Below, one piece after another: positions 18,068 to 27,179 of a stretch of DNA of 64,000 bases. The first letter of the stretch is position 1. Each line of letters begins with the position of its first letter. The position numbers and the translations under genes were made by a program. The DNA is from Eisenbergiella tayi. GTDB lineage: Bacteria > Bacillota > Clostridia > Lachnospirales > Lachnospiraceae. Under the pieces are notes generated by a model that was not told the DNA's origin, did no database searches, and was given only the letters and a program-made list of their open reading frames with translations. The stretch is taken from the NCBI RefSeq assembly GCF_001881565.1, contig NZ_MPDJ01000008.1, positions 1 through 64,000 on the forward strand. Reading direction: 5' to 3'.

Positions 18068-18118
18068 GAAGCTGCCGGTATAATGATATGATATCGTATC
18101 ATTACCGGCAGCTTTTTT
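18068..18118. terminator. Bidirectional terminator, GH127/GNAT
   Basis: AAGCTGCCGGTA pairs with TACCGGCAGCTT around an AT-rich inner stem (ATGATA...TATCAT), followed by TTTTTT. It separates the convergent GH127 and GNAT genes and overlaps the last codons of the GNAT gene. Confidence 0.8.
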
Positions 18119-18557
18119 CCAGGTAAACAAACCGTAATTCATCATTAACAGTCGTTTCTTTGAAAATCACATAGCCAAGCCGCTCATATAGCTTTATATT
18201 TCCTGTACTTCGGGTACTTGTAAATAATTCATAGCGTTCTCTTTGACAGAGCTGTTCAATTTCCAGCAGCAGCCTGGTACCAATCCCCTTTCTCTGCCAA
18301 TCCGGATGAACAATTAACTTACCTATATATGCGGTGTCATGATTACAGAAGGCCCGTACGGAGCCCACGATTTTTCCGTCTTCATTAAGAGCTTTTAAAA
18401 GAATACCCTTTTCATATTCAGAATACACTTCAGGCGGAGTCTGCTTTAACGGCGGGATATCCGGATTATTAAATAATTTTGCTTCACTCTGATACGCCAG
18501 ATACTGCAAAGCAAGTATTTCTTGTAAATCATCCTCGGTCGCTTTTTCAATAATCAT
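18102..18557 (-). CDS. GNAT-family N-acetyltransferase
   Basis: 151 aa. Acetyl-CoA binding motif A is visible as LIVHPDWQRKGIGTRLLLEIE (Q-x-x-G-x-G), followed by LYERLGYVIFKE, standard for the family. The acceptor is unknown. It is a single gene on the minus strand with AAAGGGAGG before its ATG, and it converges on the locus 1 operon with a shared terminator. Confidence 0.88.
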   Translation of the reverse strand: MIIEKATEDDLQEILALQYLAYQSEAKLFNNPDIPPLKQTPPEVYSEYEKGILLKALNEDGKIVGSVRAFCNHDTAYIGKLIVHPDWQRKGIGTRLLLEIEQLCQRERYELFTSTRSTGNIKLYERLGYVIFKETTVNDELRFVYLEKSCR

Positions 18558-18836
18558 CAGTATGCCCTCCCTTTTATCTTCCTTCTATGCTGCCTAATAT
18601 ATCCATATCCCCATTATGATCTTATGAAAGATTATTTTCAAGGAAAAAGTCATACGTTCTATTTTCTGATAATAAAAATTCTATCATATTCCACATTGTT
18701 TATACCTCAAAAATTGAAATGGTACAGCAGAGGTATTCGGCTTTTTTGAATGAATGCCGAAAGGTTGACACACAATAAATCATATGATTAAATAAAAATG
18801 TACTTCATAAAACGTTATTTTTTATGGAAAATATCT

Positions 18837-18858
18837 TATAATTAAGAGAGCGCTTTCA
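18837..18858 (+). promoter_or_regulatory. Promoter -10 with cre site, locus 2
   Basis: TATAAT at 18837-18842 is followed directly by a CcpA-type cre on the minus strand (TGAAAGCGCTCTCT, 18845-18858), which matches the consensus at 13 of 14 positions. A site at the transcription start predicts catabolite repression. The rest of the 410-nt gap 18558-18970 is AT-rich and holds no other feature I can support. Confidence 0.7.
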
Positions 18859-18970
18859 AAACCTATAGGATAATGGCACAAAACAAAAGGGTTCATACTT
18901 TTGAGTATTTCAGAAATTTTGAACTGGAATGGGTATCTTTATGGACTAGGTTAAGGAGGGTGTTTTTTTT

Positions 18971-20662
18971 ATGCGAAAATATGGGAAATTAGTCAGTGCA
19001 GTTCTTAGTATCATGATGTTGGGTTCCTGTCTGGCCGGATGCGGGGCCGCTGCTGGTACGGGAGCAGAGGGCAGTACTGTGAGCAGTACGAATACAGAAG
19101 CGGACGGGAAAATAGGGGAAGAGGCCCAGGAAAATCTGCCGGAAATTATTGCCCGGGCGAAAGAGGATATGAATTTTAACGAAGAAGGATATCCGCTTGT
19201 AAATGATACGGTAAAGAAAACAATCATGATAAAAAAGCCCGGCAATATCGGTGATGTGAAAGAGATGGAAACGCTCCGTTATATTGCGGAGAAAATGAAT
19301 ATCGAAATAGAATGGATTGTGGTGGGTGCAGACGGCTGGAATGAACGCATTAATCTGATGCTTGCAACAAATGACCTGCCGGACATTATCATGAAAGGGG
19401 CTATTCCCAACCTTTCCACTGCGATTGAGGATGGACAGGTGATTGCGATCGATGAATTAATGGATGCCTACTCTGACGGATTAAAACCGCTGCTGGAAGA
19501 ATATCCGGGAGTTGCCGTTTCGGCAAGAGCCTCCGATGGGAAATTATACACCCTGCCGGGCATTAATACGCTGAAGCCGAATCTGACAAGCCACAGGAAT
19601 CTCTGGATCAACAAACAATGGCTTGACAATCTTAACCTGGAAATACCCACAACGACAGAGGAACTTCTGGATGTGCTGCGCAGCTTTCGTGATGAGGATG
19701 CGGACGGCGATGGGAATCCCAATAACGAAATTCCTTACGCAGTGGAAGATTCCGGCGCGGGACATACGGCCAGGGCGGACATTATTTCGGGGTTATTCGG
19801 ACTGTATTATAACCTGGACTATGAAAATATAAAATTGGAAGAAGGAAAGGTCAGTTTCTTGAAAAATACGGACGAGTGGAAAGAAGTGCTTCAGTACATG
19901 AACGTTATGTATAAGGAAGGCCTTTTGGATAATGAGGTATATACGCAGACAGGCGACTCGTCTATCGGAAAAATATCCTCCGGTAACTGCGGCGTGTTCG
20001 GCTTGTCCTCAGATGACCTCTTTACCATGGTAAACGACCAGTATGTTGCTTTGGCCCCTGTGAAAAGCCCGAACGGAAAGGAGCCTGTGATTCAATTGGC
20101 GTCCAACAGCATGGGAAGTAATACTTTTATCACTGCTGCAGACGAAACACCGTGGGTTTCCTTCAGATTCCTTGACTATTTCTTTACGGAAGAGGGTTCC
20201 ATGACGATTGGCTGTTTCAATGAAGACCTGATAGGGATTACCTGTCAGAAATATGATGACGGAACATGGGATTATACGGATGAAATGCTTCATGATGAAC
20301 GAGGCGTTGCGGTAGCGGTTGGAGATGCCTGCCCGCTTCCCGGTGGCGGTTTTGGGTATTGGAGAAATGAAAAGAACTCAAATTATATTTATTCCGCCAA
20401 GGTACAGGAAAATGTTCCTGTGTGGGAACCGTATTATCAGAAGGATCCGGTTTACGGCACCCCGTTGTTCGATTCGGATACGCAGAAAAAGGTGGATGCG
20501 ATCAGAACGGATCTTGATGTTTATGTTTCAGAATGTCAGGCGAAATTCATCACGGGTGAAATGAGCTTTGACGCCTGGGATGACTACTGTGCTACATTAA
20601 AATCTCTGGGTGTTGATGATCTGGTATCGTACTATCAGGACTATTATGATTCCCTTTCATAA
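18971..20662 (+). CDS. Sugar ABC importer lipoprotein, locus 2
   Basis: 563 aa with a lipoprotein signal ending at LAGC (Cys about residue 22). It is a large extracellular binding protein of the same LplA/YtcQ type as locus 1 and 3, with a DEDADGDGNPNNE loop like their Ca-binding-like segments, and NDLPDIIM. ATG 18971 follows a strong AAGGAGGG at 11-nt spacing. It is the first gene of a five-gene operon ending in an ArsR-type regulator. The partner enolase-superfamily enzyme suggests a ligand that yields a sugar acid. Confidence 0.9.
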   Translation: MRKYGKLVSAVLSIMMLGSCLAGCGAAAGTGAEGSTVSSTNTEADGKIGEEAQENLPEIIARAKEDMNFNEEGYPLVNDTVKKTIMIKKPGNIGDVKEMETLRYIAEKMNIEIEWIVVGADGWNERINLMLATNDLPDIIMKGAIPNLSTAIEDGQVIAIDELMDAYSDGLKPLLEEYPGVAVSARASDGKLYTLPGINTLKPNLTSHRNLWINKQWLDNLNLEIPTTTEELLDVLRSFRDEDADGDGNPNNEIPYAVEDSGAGHTARADIISGLFGLYYNLDYENIKLEEGKVSFLKNTDEWKEVLQYMNVMYKEGLLDNEVYTQTGDSSIGKISSGNCGVFGLSSDDLFTMVNDQYVALAPVKSPNGKEPVIQLASNSMGSNTFITAADETPWVSFRFLDYFFTEEGSMTIGCFNEDLIGITCQKYDDGTWDYTDEMLHDERGVAVAVGDACPLPGGGFGYWRNEKNSNYIYSAKVQENVPVWEPYYQKDPVYGTPLFDSDTQKKVDAIRTDLDVYVSECQAKFITGEMSFDAWDDYCATLKSLGVDDLVSYYQDYYDSLS

Positions 20663-20721
20663 AATTTCTGCCGATTATGATTACAGATAATGAATTTAAT
20701 TAGGGAAGGGGGACGAGAAAC

Positions 20722-21648
20722 TTGTCATCTAATCAGACAAAGAAAGAATCTTTATGGAAACGGATTCTGGCATGCAGGGAATTGTATTTGATGCTTCTGC
20801 TCCCTGTCATATGGTATATCCTGTTCCTGTATACACCCATGTACGGCATTTTGATAGCTTTTAAGGACTATCGTGCGGCGAGAGGCATATGGGGAAGTGA
20901 GTGGATCGGCCTCGAACATTTCAAACGCTTTTTCAGCAGTTTTTATTTTGGAAGGATTGTGGGAAACACACTGACGATTAATATCCTGAGCCTTTTGTTC
21001 GGCTTCCCTTTCCCTATTTTTCTGGCTTTGCTGCTGGGGGAACTGCGAAACGGAAAATTCAGGAAAGTGCTTCAGAATGTTGCTTATATACCGCATTTCC
21101 TTTCAGCGGTTATTGTGGTAAGTATCATGCAGCTGATCCTGAATCCCAATACCGGTGTATATAATATGATACGCCAGTGGTTCGGACTTCCCGTTACAAA
21201 TTACTTTGCGTCAGTCGGTGCTTTTAAGCCGATGTACATCATATCCGGTATCTGGCAGAACATGGGATGGGATGCCATCCTCTATATTGCAGCCCTGGCG
21301 GGAATCGATACCACGCTCTATGAAGCGGCATCCATAGACGGAGCGGGAAGACTTCAAAAAATATGGCATATTTCGCTTCCGGGGATCAGCAGTACCATTA
21401 CGATTATGCTGCTGCTGCGCTGCGGGCAGATTATGAATATCGGATATGAGAAGGTGCTCTTAATGCAGAACAGCCTGAATCAGGCATCCAGCGATGTGAT
21501 TTCCACTTATGTGTACCGTGTGGGAATCTTGGAGGGTAATTTCGATTATTCAACGGCAATCAGTCTTTTTAATTCCGTATGTAATATTCTTCTGCTTCTG
21601 CTCGCAAATGCGATTGCAAAGCGGGTAAATGGGACGAGCTTATGGTAG
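20722..21648 (+). CDS. Sugar ABC permease, LplB type, locus 2
   Basis: 308 aa, six predicted helices and an EAA loop (EAASIDGAGRLQKIWHISLP). It starts at TTG 20722 with a GGGAAGGGGGA 8 nt before. The sequence closely follows the locus 1 and 3 counterparts (YTPMYGILIAFKDY, YIPHFLS). Confidence 0.9.
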   Translation: MSSNQTKKESLWKRILACRELYLMLLLPVIWYILFLYTPMYGILIAFKDYRAARGIWGSEWIGLEHFKRFFSSFYFGRIVGNTLTINILSLLFGFPFPIFLALLLGELRNGKFRKVLQNVAYIPHFLSAVIVVSIMQLILNPNTGVYNMIRQWFGLPVTNYFASVGAFKPMYIISGIWQNMGWDAILYIAALAGIDTTLYEAASIDGAGRLQKIWHISLPGISSTITIMLLLRCGQIMNIGYEKVLLMQNSLNQASSDVISTYVYRVGILEGNFDYSTAISLFNSVCNILLLLLANAIAKRVNGTSLW

Positions 21649-21658
21649 GAGGCGGGTA

Positions 21659-22549
21659 ATGAAACAAAGAATAAAAGAGAAAAAAGAAATTCCGCAGGAT
21701 AAAGCGGTCAGTATTTTTTTCAATACGGTGGGAATTTTGATCCTGATTGTGGAAGCATATCCTTTGATTTATGTACTCAGCGCTTCCTTCAGTTCTTCGG
21801 ATGCGATATCCCTGGGAAAAGTTTATTTGTGGCCGGTAGAATTCAGTATGGAAGGCTACAAAATGCTGGTTCAAAATTCCCAGATCCTGAACGGATTTAA
21901 GAACAGCATTATTTATATGGGACTTGGTGTTCTCCTTAATATGTCGCTTACGATGCTGCTGGCTTTTCCGCTGTCCAGAAAGGAGCTGCCGGGAAGGAAT
22001 CTGATCACTGTTTTTGTCGCAGTTACCATGTATGTCAGCGGCGGGTTAATACCGACATTTCTGCTCGTAAGCAAACTGGAACTGGTTGATACGCTTTGGG
22101 GGCTGATTTTACCGACTGCGATCTCGACGACAAATATGATTATAATGAGGACATATTTTAACTCCACGATACCGGAAGAATTGAGGGAAGCGGCTTTTTT
22201 GGACGGCTGCAGCTATACGAAATATTTTCTCAGGATAGTAATTCCGTTATCGGCGCCCATTTTGGCAGTGATTGCCCTGTATTATGCGGTTGATTCATGG
22301 AATACATATTTTAACGCGCTGATTTACCTGCGTTCCACGGAGAAAGCAAATCTTCAGCTTGTACTGAGGGATATCCTTTTGGCGAATCAGGTGAGTTCAG
22401 GAGACGGTTCCTATGCGGAAAATTCAAAGCTTGGCGTTACGATAAAATATGCGGTTATTGTAGTCAGCTGCGTACCCATGTTAATTGTTTATCCTTTTGT
22501 ACAGCGTTATTTTACAAAGGGTGTTATGATAGGATCGATAAAGGGCTGA
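21659..22549 (+). CDS. Sugar ABC permease, YtcP type, locus 2
   Basis: 296 aa, six predicted helices, EAA loop REAAFLDGCSYTKYFLRIVIP and the ending FTKGVMIGSIKG. ATG 21659 follows TAGGAGGCGGG, which overlaps the end of the partner permease gene; the frame is open further upstream but without a better start. Confidence 0.9.
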   Translation: MKQRIKEKKEIPQDKAVSIFFNTVGILILIVEAYPLIYVLSASFSSSDAISLGKVYLWPVEFSMEGYKMLVQNSQILNGFKNSIIYMGLGVLLNMSLTMLLAFPLSRKELPGRNLITVFVAVTMYVSGGLIPTFLLVSKLELVDTLWGLILPTAISTTNMIIMRTYFNSTIPEELREAAFLDGCSYTKYFLRIVIPLSAPILAVIALYYAVDSWNTYFNALIYLRSTEKANLQLVLRDILLANQVSSGDGSYAENSKLGVTIKYAVIVVSCVPMLIVYPFVQRYFTKGVMIGSIKG

Positions 22550-22599
22550 AATCAAATGACGGAAAGGCAGTGAAATCTAAAATTGGGAGGAAAAGAGAA

Positions 22600-23748
22600 A
22601 TGAAGCAATCCTGCTGTGAATTATGGAATCAGGAGCTGAAAGGGCATCAGATTGAACGGGTGCAGTTTTATCGGTGCCGGGCAAGATATCCGAGGCTGCA
22701 CGGGAAAAATGCAATCCGGGGTTATCACGGTTTCGGCGGAGAGATTGAAGTGGCCAAACTGACTACGAAGGACGGAATCACAGGCTGGGGACAGCTGAGC
22801 AGAGGCATGGATGAGGCAAAAAGGAATAAGGAGCTTTTGCTGAAACGTCCCCTTACGGAGCTTTTTGATTCCGGGACGGGAATCCTGGATGAAAAGCTGC
22901 TGGCCTTTGATATCCCGCTGCACGATTTGGCAGGGAAAATTCTGGGAATTCCTGTATGCCGCATGATCAATCCGGATTCGGTGCTCCGCGCACCTGTGTA
23001 TGACGGGGCGATTTATATGAACGATATCATACCGGAGGATGCTCCTTTTGGAGTCGATCGGGTGATACAGGAGAGTGTGGCTGATGTGCGTTTGGGCCAT
23101 ACGATACTGAAAGTAAAAATCGGCAGAGGGCATCGATGGATGGAGCATGGGGAAGGAATGGCGAGGGATATTGAGATTGTCAGACGGATTCATGAGACTC
23201 TGCCGGGGATTGCCATTATGGTGGATGCAAACGATGGGTATACGCTGGAGGATGCCATTGCCTTTCTTGAGGGAATCGGTGATACGGAGATATTCTGGTT
23301 TGAAGAGCCATTCCGTGAGGAAGAAGGGAAAAACCGGCTGCTGAAGGATTATTTATTGAAGGAACGGCCCGGTACTCTGATTGCGGACGGAGAATCCGAT
23401 ACAGATATCCCGCTGTTGAGAGGACTGGCGGAAAAGAAGCTTCTTGATGTATGGCAGCCGGATGTCTGCGGCTATGGATTTACCAAATGGAGAACCCTGA
23501 TGAAGGAAATCAGCCAAAACGGCTGGCTGGCGTCACCGCATGCATGGGGAAATGTAACGAAAACACATTATTGTGCACATCTTGCCGCAGCGTATCCTCA
23601 TCATATTCCCTGCGTGGAAGCTGTTTTAGGCTCCATAGAGGGTGTGGATTTTGACGGATACTGCCTGGAAAGAGGAACAATGAAGATTCCCGACAAACCG
23701 GGCTTTGGCATGGATCTCATCTGGGCAGGTGAAATAACCGATTCCTGA
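22600..23748 (+). CDS. Enolase-superfamily enzyme (mandelate racemase/muconate lactonizing type)
   Basis: About 382 aa. The superfamily barrel shows the K-x-K base pair (LKVKIG), metal ligands in VDANDGY, FEEPF and ADGES, and a His in SPHAWGN. This set fits the mandelate racemase-like group, many of which dehydrate sugar acids. It begins at ATG 22600 after GGGAGG. Located between the permeases and the regulator, it presumably acts on the imported compound or its oxidised product. The exact reaction cannot be assigned. Confidence 0.82.
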   Translation: MKQSCCELWNQELKGHQIERVQFYRCRARYPRLHGKNAIRGYHGFGGEIEVAKLTTKDGITGWGQLSRGMDEAKRNKELLLKRPLTELFDSGTGILDEKLLAFDIPLHDLAGKILGIPVCRMINPDSVLRAPVYDGAIYMNDIIPEDAPFGVDRVIQESVADVRLGHTILKVKIGRGHRWMEHGEGMARDIEIVRRIHETLPGIAIMVDANDGYTLEDAIAFLEGIGDTEIFWFEEPFREEEGKNRLLKDYLLKERPGTLIADGESDTDIPLLRGLAEKKLLDVWQPDVCGYGFTKWRTLMKEISQNGWLASPHAWGNVTKTHYCAHLAAAYPHHIPCVEAVLGSIEGVDFDGYCLERGTMKIPDKPGFGMDLIWAGEITDS

Positions 23749-23762
23749 AGGGAGGACTTGAA

Positions 23763-24722
23763 ATGATAGACAGTGGGAAGGAAACAGCGGAGTTCAGTTT
23801 GGATGATAAGCACGGCCTGCGGAAGATGGCAAGGGCGCTTTCCTCTGAAACAAGACTTACTATTCTGGAAACGCTGCAGTCCGGAAGCAGAAGCATCGGC
23901 GAGTTATCTGAGGAACTGCAGATCCCCATGTCTACCGTTTCAACTTCGGTGAGTATTCTGGAAGAGAGCGGACTGATTATTGCCAAAAATAAATCACAGG
24001 AGCGCGGCATGCTAAAGCTTTGTTCTCCTTCCGTATCCCAGGTGATTTTCAATCTGAACAATATCGGATCCGTTGAAACGGATGAGACACCCCAAAGTCT
24101 TACCATGAGCATGCCGGTAGGATGTTATACGGATGCACAGAATATTACGCCTACCTGCGGTATGTGCAATGAGTATTCGATAATTGGGGAAAAGGATAAT
24201 CCGCTTTGCTTTTTCCATCCGGATCGATTTCAGGCCCAGAGAGTCTGGTTTCATTCCGGTTTCCTGGAATATCGTTTTTCCTTTGCCTTTATGTATGACA
24301 TCACTCTGAAATGGCTTGAAATATCCTTTGAAACATGTTCGGAAGCGCCAATGTACAGAGATCCGTGGAAGAGTGACATCAGTGTTTTTGTGAACGATAA
24401 AAAACTTGGAATTTTTGAGAGCCCCTGCGACTGCGGGGGTGCCCGCGGAGTTCTGACTCCATCCTGGAACAGCATATTATCCACTCAATATGGATTTTTA
24501 ATCACATGGCGGCTGGACGAAAGCGGCACATATCTTGATGGGATCAGGACCAGCAGGCTTACTATTTCGGATATCCGTTTTTCTGACTTGCCTTACATCA
24601 GTGTTAAAATCGGTGTTGCGGAGGATGCTGTTCATTTGGGGGGCGTGAATCTGTTCGGGGATAAGTTTGGGAATTATGCACAGCCTTTGGTGCTTAAACT
24701 GGGGTATCAGCTGGATAAATGA
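23763..24722 (+). CDS. ArsR-type HTH regulator with a large ligand domain
   Basis: 319 aa. The N-terminal winged-helix (about residues 15-85: LSSETRLTILETLQSGSRSI, then STVSTSVSILEESGLI) is of ArsR type. The remaining ~230 residues form a beta-rich domain with a CxxC-like ITPTCGMCNEY segment, much larger than a classical metal-sensing ArsR (about 100 aa). It is the last gene of the locus 2 operon and probably senses the operon's substrate, like other sugar-linked ArsR-type proteins. A terminator follows at 24782. Confidence 0.82.
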   Translation: MIDSGKETAEFSLDDKHGLRKMARALSSETRLTILETLQSGSRSIGELSEELQIPMSTVSTSVSILEESGLIIAKNKSQERGMLKLCSPSVSQVIFNLNNIGSVETDETPQSLTMSMPVGCYTDAQNITPTCGMCNEYSIIGEKDNPLCFFHPDRFQAQRVWFHSGFLEYRFSFAFMYDITLKWLEISFETCSEAPMYRDPWKSDISVFVNDKKLGIFESPCDCGGARGVLTPSWNSILSTQYGFLITWRLDESGTYLDGIRTSRLTISDIRFSDLPYISVKIGVAEDAVHLGGVNLFGDKFGNYAQPLVLKLGYQLDK

Positions 24723-24781
24723 AGGCTGTTGAGGTGTAAGGGATTCTGGAATATAACTTCTGATATTATGATAACGGACTT

Positions 24782-24812
24782 AGAGGGCGTCGGTCAGACG
24801 CCCTCTATTTGT
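24782..24812 (+). terminator. Terminator of locus 2
   Basis: AGAGGGCGTC (24782-24791) pairs with GACGCCCTCT (24797-24806) around a 5-nt loop, followed by ATTTGTTT. Confidence 0.8.
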
Positions 24813-24911
24813 TTGCCTCTATTAAAATTCGTGATTTATTGCCTTATAAATTCACACAGAGAAATCAGAGGATAACGTAAATAATTATACATAAAAAACA
24901 GTAGAGATGAC

Positions 24912-24938
24912 TAATATATTGAGAAAATATGCCGATTC
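24912..24938 (+). promoter_or_regulatory. SigD (sigma-28)-like promoter
   Basis: TAAT (24912-24915), a 15-bp spacer and GCCGATTC (24931-24938) resemble the Firmicutes SigD consensus TAAA-N15-GCCGATAT. A TTGAGA...TAGTAT pair in the same stretch offers a weaker sigma-A reading. Confidence 0.5.
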
Positions 24939-24990
24939 TATAGTATAGAAACAAACAGATTATCACATAAAAGAAAGGAGTGTTTCCAAA

Positions 24991-26274
24991 ATGATTATTC
25001 TAGGTCACGTCGGAATACAAAGCTATTATAACAAGGTTTCTTCCGCATCAACGCGTTCTGCTTTGGAGAAAATTGCGGAACGGTTACTGGCCAGGCAGCC
25101 CCAGAATTACAACCAACCCAATGTAGACAGGGTAGAATTGTCTTCTTCTGCAGAAGAATATGCCAGAATGCATGGATATGAAAACAAACTGCAGAGAATA
25201 GATTTTGGGTGCGAGGTCAAGCAAGCGGAACCAATGCACGTTCCAGAATTACTGCCACCATCAGAAGTGATTGATTATACGGAGCATGACGCTCTGATGA
25301 ACCAGTATATGAAGCAGTACCGCTTTGAGGAGGGGAAGCCGATGAGGCTGTGTGCCCCCGGTATGGTAAGTGACGAGAAGCTTGAAAATTTCCGTAAGGA
25401 ACTCAATGAAAATGGCCTGGGCGAGGATATTGATTGGCGGGGTGTCATAGAAGATTTTTGTTCCATGGATATCAGATTTGGTAATGTGGAACGTCTGGAA
25501 ACCAAAGCAGATTATATAGCCTCCAGGTATGCGGTGCTGAAGGACAGGATTCAGACGCAGTATGCCGGCGATGAACAAAAGGCTCAAATGGATAAGCTGG
25601 ATAGTATATATAATCAGGCAAAAGAGGAAATGGCCGATACATATGCGCAAAATATCGGAGGATTTTATGAAGATTTGGGGCAGACAGGAGTCATAGAGGA
25701 TATGAGGTCAAGTGTCCTGGCGATGGTAGATGAAAGGGAAGCCGCTTATGAGACGTATTTGGCTGGTGCGGGTGACTATGCCAACCTGAAAGACTCGGAA
25801 GACAGTTGGCTTGCACAGGATGATGCTTATTTAGCAGCGCGGCTGCGGGATAGTTTTGCGGCAGATGGGGGCAATATACAATCTGGTTCCTCAAAGGCTG
25901 TATACAGTGGCGATGATTTGACATTTGCGGGAGTTTATGCAAAATCACTCTCTCAGCAAATAAAAAACGCCGGACACGTATGGGAGGTATGGCGGCCGTG
26001 CGAATCCGACAGTGAGCTGGGAAAATTTTTGGTTAAACAATATCAGGACACAAGACAAATTGTTGCTGATGCGGGTGTCAGCGATAAACTGGCCGGAATA
26101 ATCCAAAACACATTCCGTCCATTCATGGAAAAATTTATGGATGCGCTGGACGGCCAAATTGATAAGAATCTGGCAATGGTAGAAAACAAACCCTGGATGG
26201 GCGGAGTCCTTCGCTTGGACTATATTAACCGCAATGCCGTTTACCGGATGTATCTTTCTATTATTGGCAAATAA
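24991..26274 (+). CDS. Unknown 427-aa protein
   Basis: Not recognised. The protein begins MIILGHVGIQSYYNK and contains VDRVELSSSAEEY near residue 45, a style found in Clostridia proteins linked to flagellar export (VELSS-type segment). The rest is predicted helical with several charged stretches, without signal peptide or transmembrane helix. It lies behind a SigD-like promoter with AAAGGAG before ATG 24991. No flagellar gene is in the window. Its role is unknown. Confidence 0.8.
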   Translation: MIILGHVGIQSYYNKVSSASTRSALEKIAERLLARQPQNYNQPNVDRVELSSSAEEYARMHGYENKLQRIDFGCEVKQAEPMHVPELLPPSEVIDYTEHDALMNQYMKQYRFEEGKPMRLCAPGMVSDEKLENFRKELNENGLGEDIDWRGVIEDFCSMDIRFGNVERLETKADYIASRYAVLKDRIQTQYAGDEQKAQMDKLDSIYNQAKEEMADTYAQNIGGFYEDLGQTGVIEDMRSSVLAMVDEREAAYETYLAGAGDYANLKDSEDSWLAQDDAYLAARLRDSFAADGGNIQSGSSKAVYSGDDLTFAGVYAKSLSQQIKNAGHVWEVWRPCESDSELGKFLVKQYQDTRQIVADAGVSDKLAGIIQNTFRPFMEKFMDALDGQIDKNLAMVENKPWMGGVLRLDYINRNAVYRMYLSIIGK

Positions 26275-26345
26275 TATTTCCTCATGTTCCGAAAGGATAG
26301 AAAGCTGTCAAACTAATAAAAACAGAACAAATGTTCCTGTGCCTA

Positions 26346-26374
26346 TTGCATGCCATATCCCAGTCTATTATAAT
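26346..26374 (+). promoter_or_regulatory. Promoter of the DUF5131 gene
   Basis: TTGCAT (26346-26351), a 17-bp spacer and TATAAT (26369-26374), 50 nt before the start codon. Confidence 0.65.
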
Positions 26375-26423
26375 GAAAATAGAAACTGAACACCTATAAT
26401 TTATCTGGCTGGGAGGTGACCGG

Positions 26424-27152
26424 ATGGCAGTTTGGAATCCATGGCATGGCTGTAAAAAGATCAGCCCGGGCTGCAGAAATTGTTATGTTTACCGGAGAGA
26501 TGCCGAGTTCGGCAGGGACAGCAGCGTCGTAACACAGACGGCAAATTTTTCCCTGCCCATAAAATGCAGCCGAAGGGGAGAATATAAGCTGAAAACGGAC
26601 GGGGAAAGTATTTATACCTGTATGACATCGGATTTTTTCCTGGAAGAAGCGGATCAATGGCGGCCTGAGGCCTGGAACATGATACTGCTGCGGGGCGATC
26701 TGCATTTTGTCATCATTACCAAAAGAATCCACCGTTTCCGCACAGGCCTGCCGGAAGACTGGGGAGAAGGGTACGATAATGTTACCATCTGCTGTACCTG
26801 TGAAAACCAGAACCGGGCAGATTACCGGCTTCCCATTTTGCTGGAGCTTCCCATAAAACACAGAACCGTGATTCACGAACCCATGCTGGAACCCATAGAT
26901 ATCCGCAGGTACCTGTCAACAGGATGTATTGAACAGGTAACCTGCGGAGGAGAGTCCGGCCCTGAGGCACGCCTCTGTGACTTCGGCTGGATTTTAAATT
27001 CCATGGAACAATGTGTGGAATACAATGTCCCATTTTGGTTTAAACAGACCGGCGCGCTCTTTAAAAAAGGGAACCGGATATATCACATTGAGAGGAAGGA
27101 CCAGATGGACCAGGCGGAAAAAGCGGGGGTTAATTATAACTGTGGAGTATAA
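26424..27152 (+). CDS. DUF5131 protein (phage Gp37/Gp68 family)
   Basis: 242 aa. The start has the family's cysteine pattern CKKISPGCRNCY (C-x6-C-x2-C), which resembles a metal or Fe-S site. Later family blocks are VIITKRI, NVTICCTCENQ, IHEPMLEPI and CGGESGPEAR. The family occurs in phages and in bacterial chromosomes and has no settled biochemical function. The gene has its own promoter and a GGGAGGTG ribosome binding site. No phage genes flank it, so it may be a domesticated copy. Confidence 0.82.
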   Translation: MAVWNPWHGCKKISPGCRNCYVYRRDAEFGRDSSVVTQTANFSLPIKCSRRGEYKLKTDGESIYTCMTSDFFLEEADQWRPEAWNMILLRGDLHFVIITKRIHRFRTGLPEDWGEGYDNVTICCTCENQNRADYRLPILLELPIKHRTVIHEPMLEPIDIRRYLSTGCIEQVTCGGESGPEARLCDFGWILNSMEQCVEYNVPFWFKQTGALFKKGNRIYHIERKDQMDQAEKAGVNYNCGV

Positions 27153-27179
27153 ATGGGACGTACCCGTCTTTTCTGTCAT

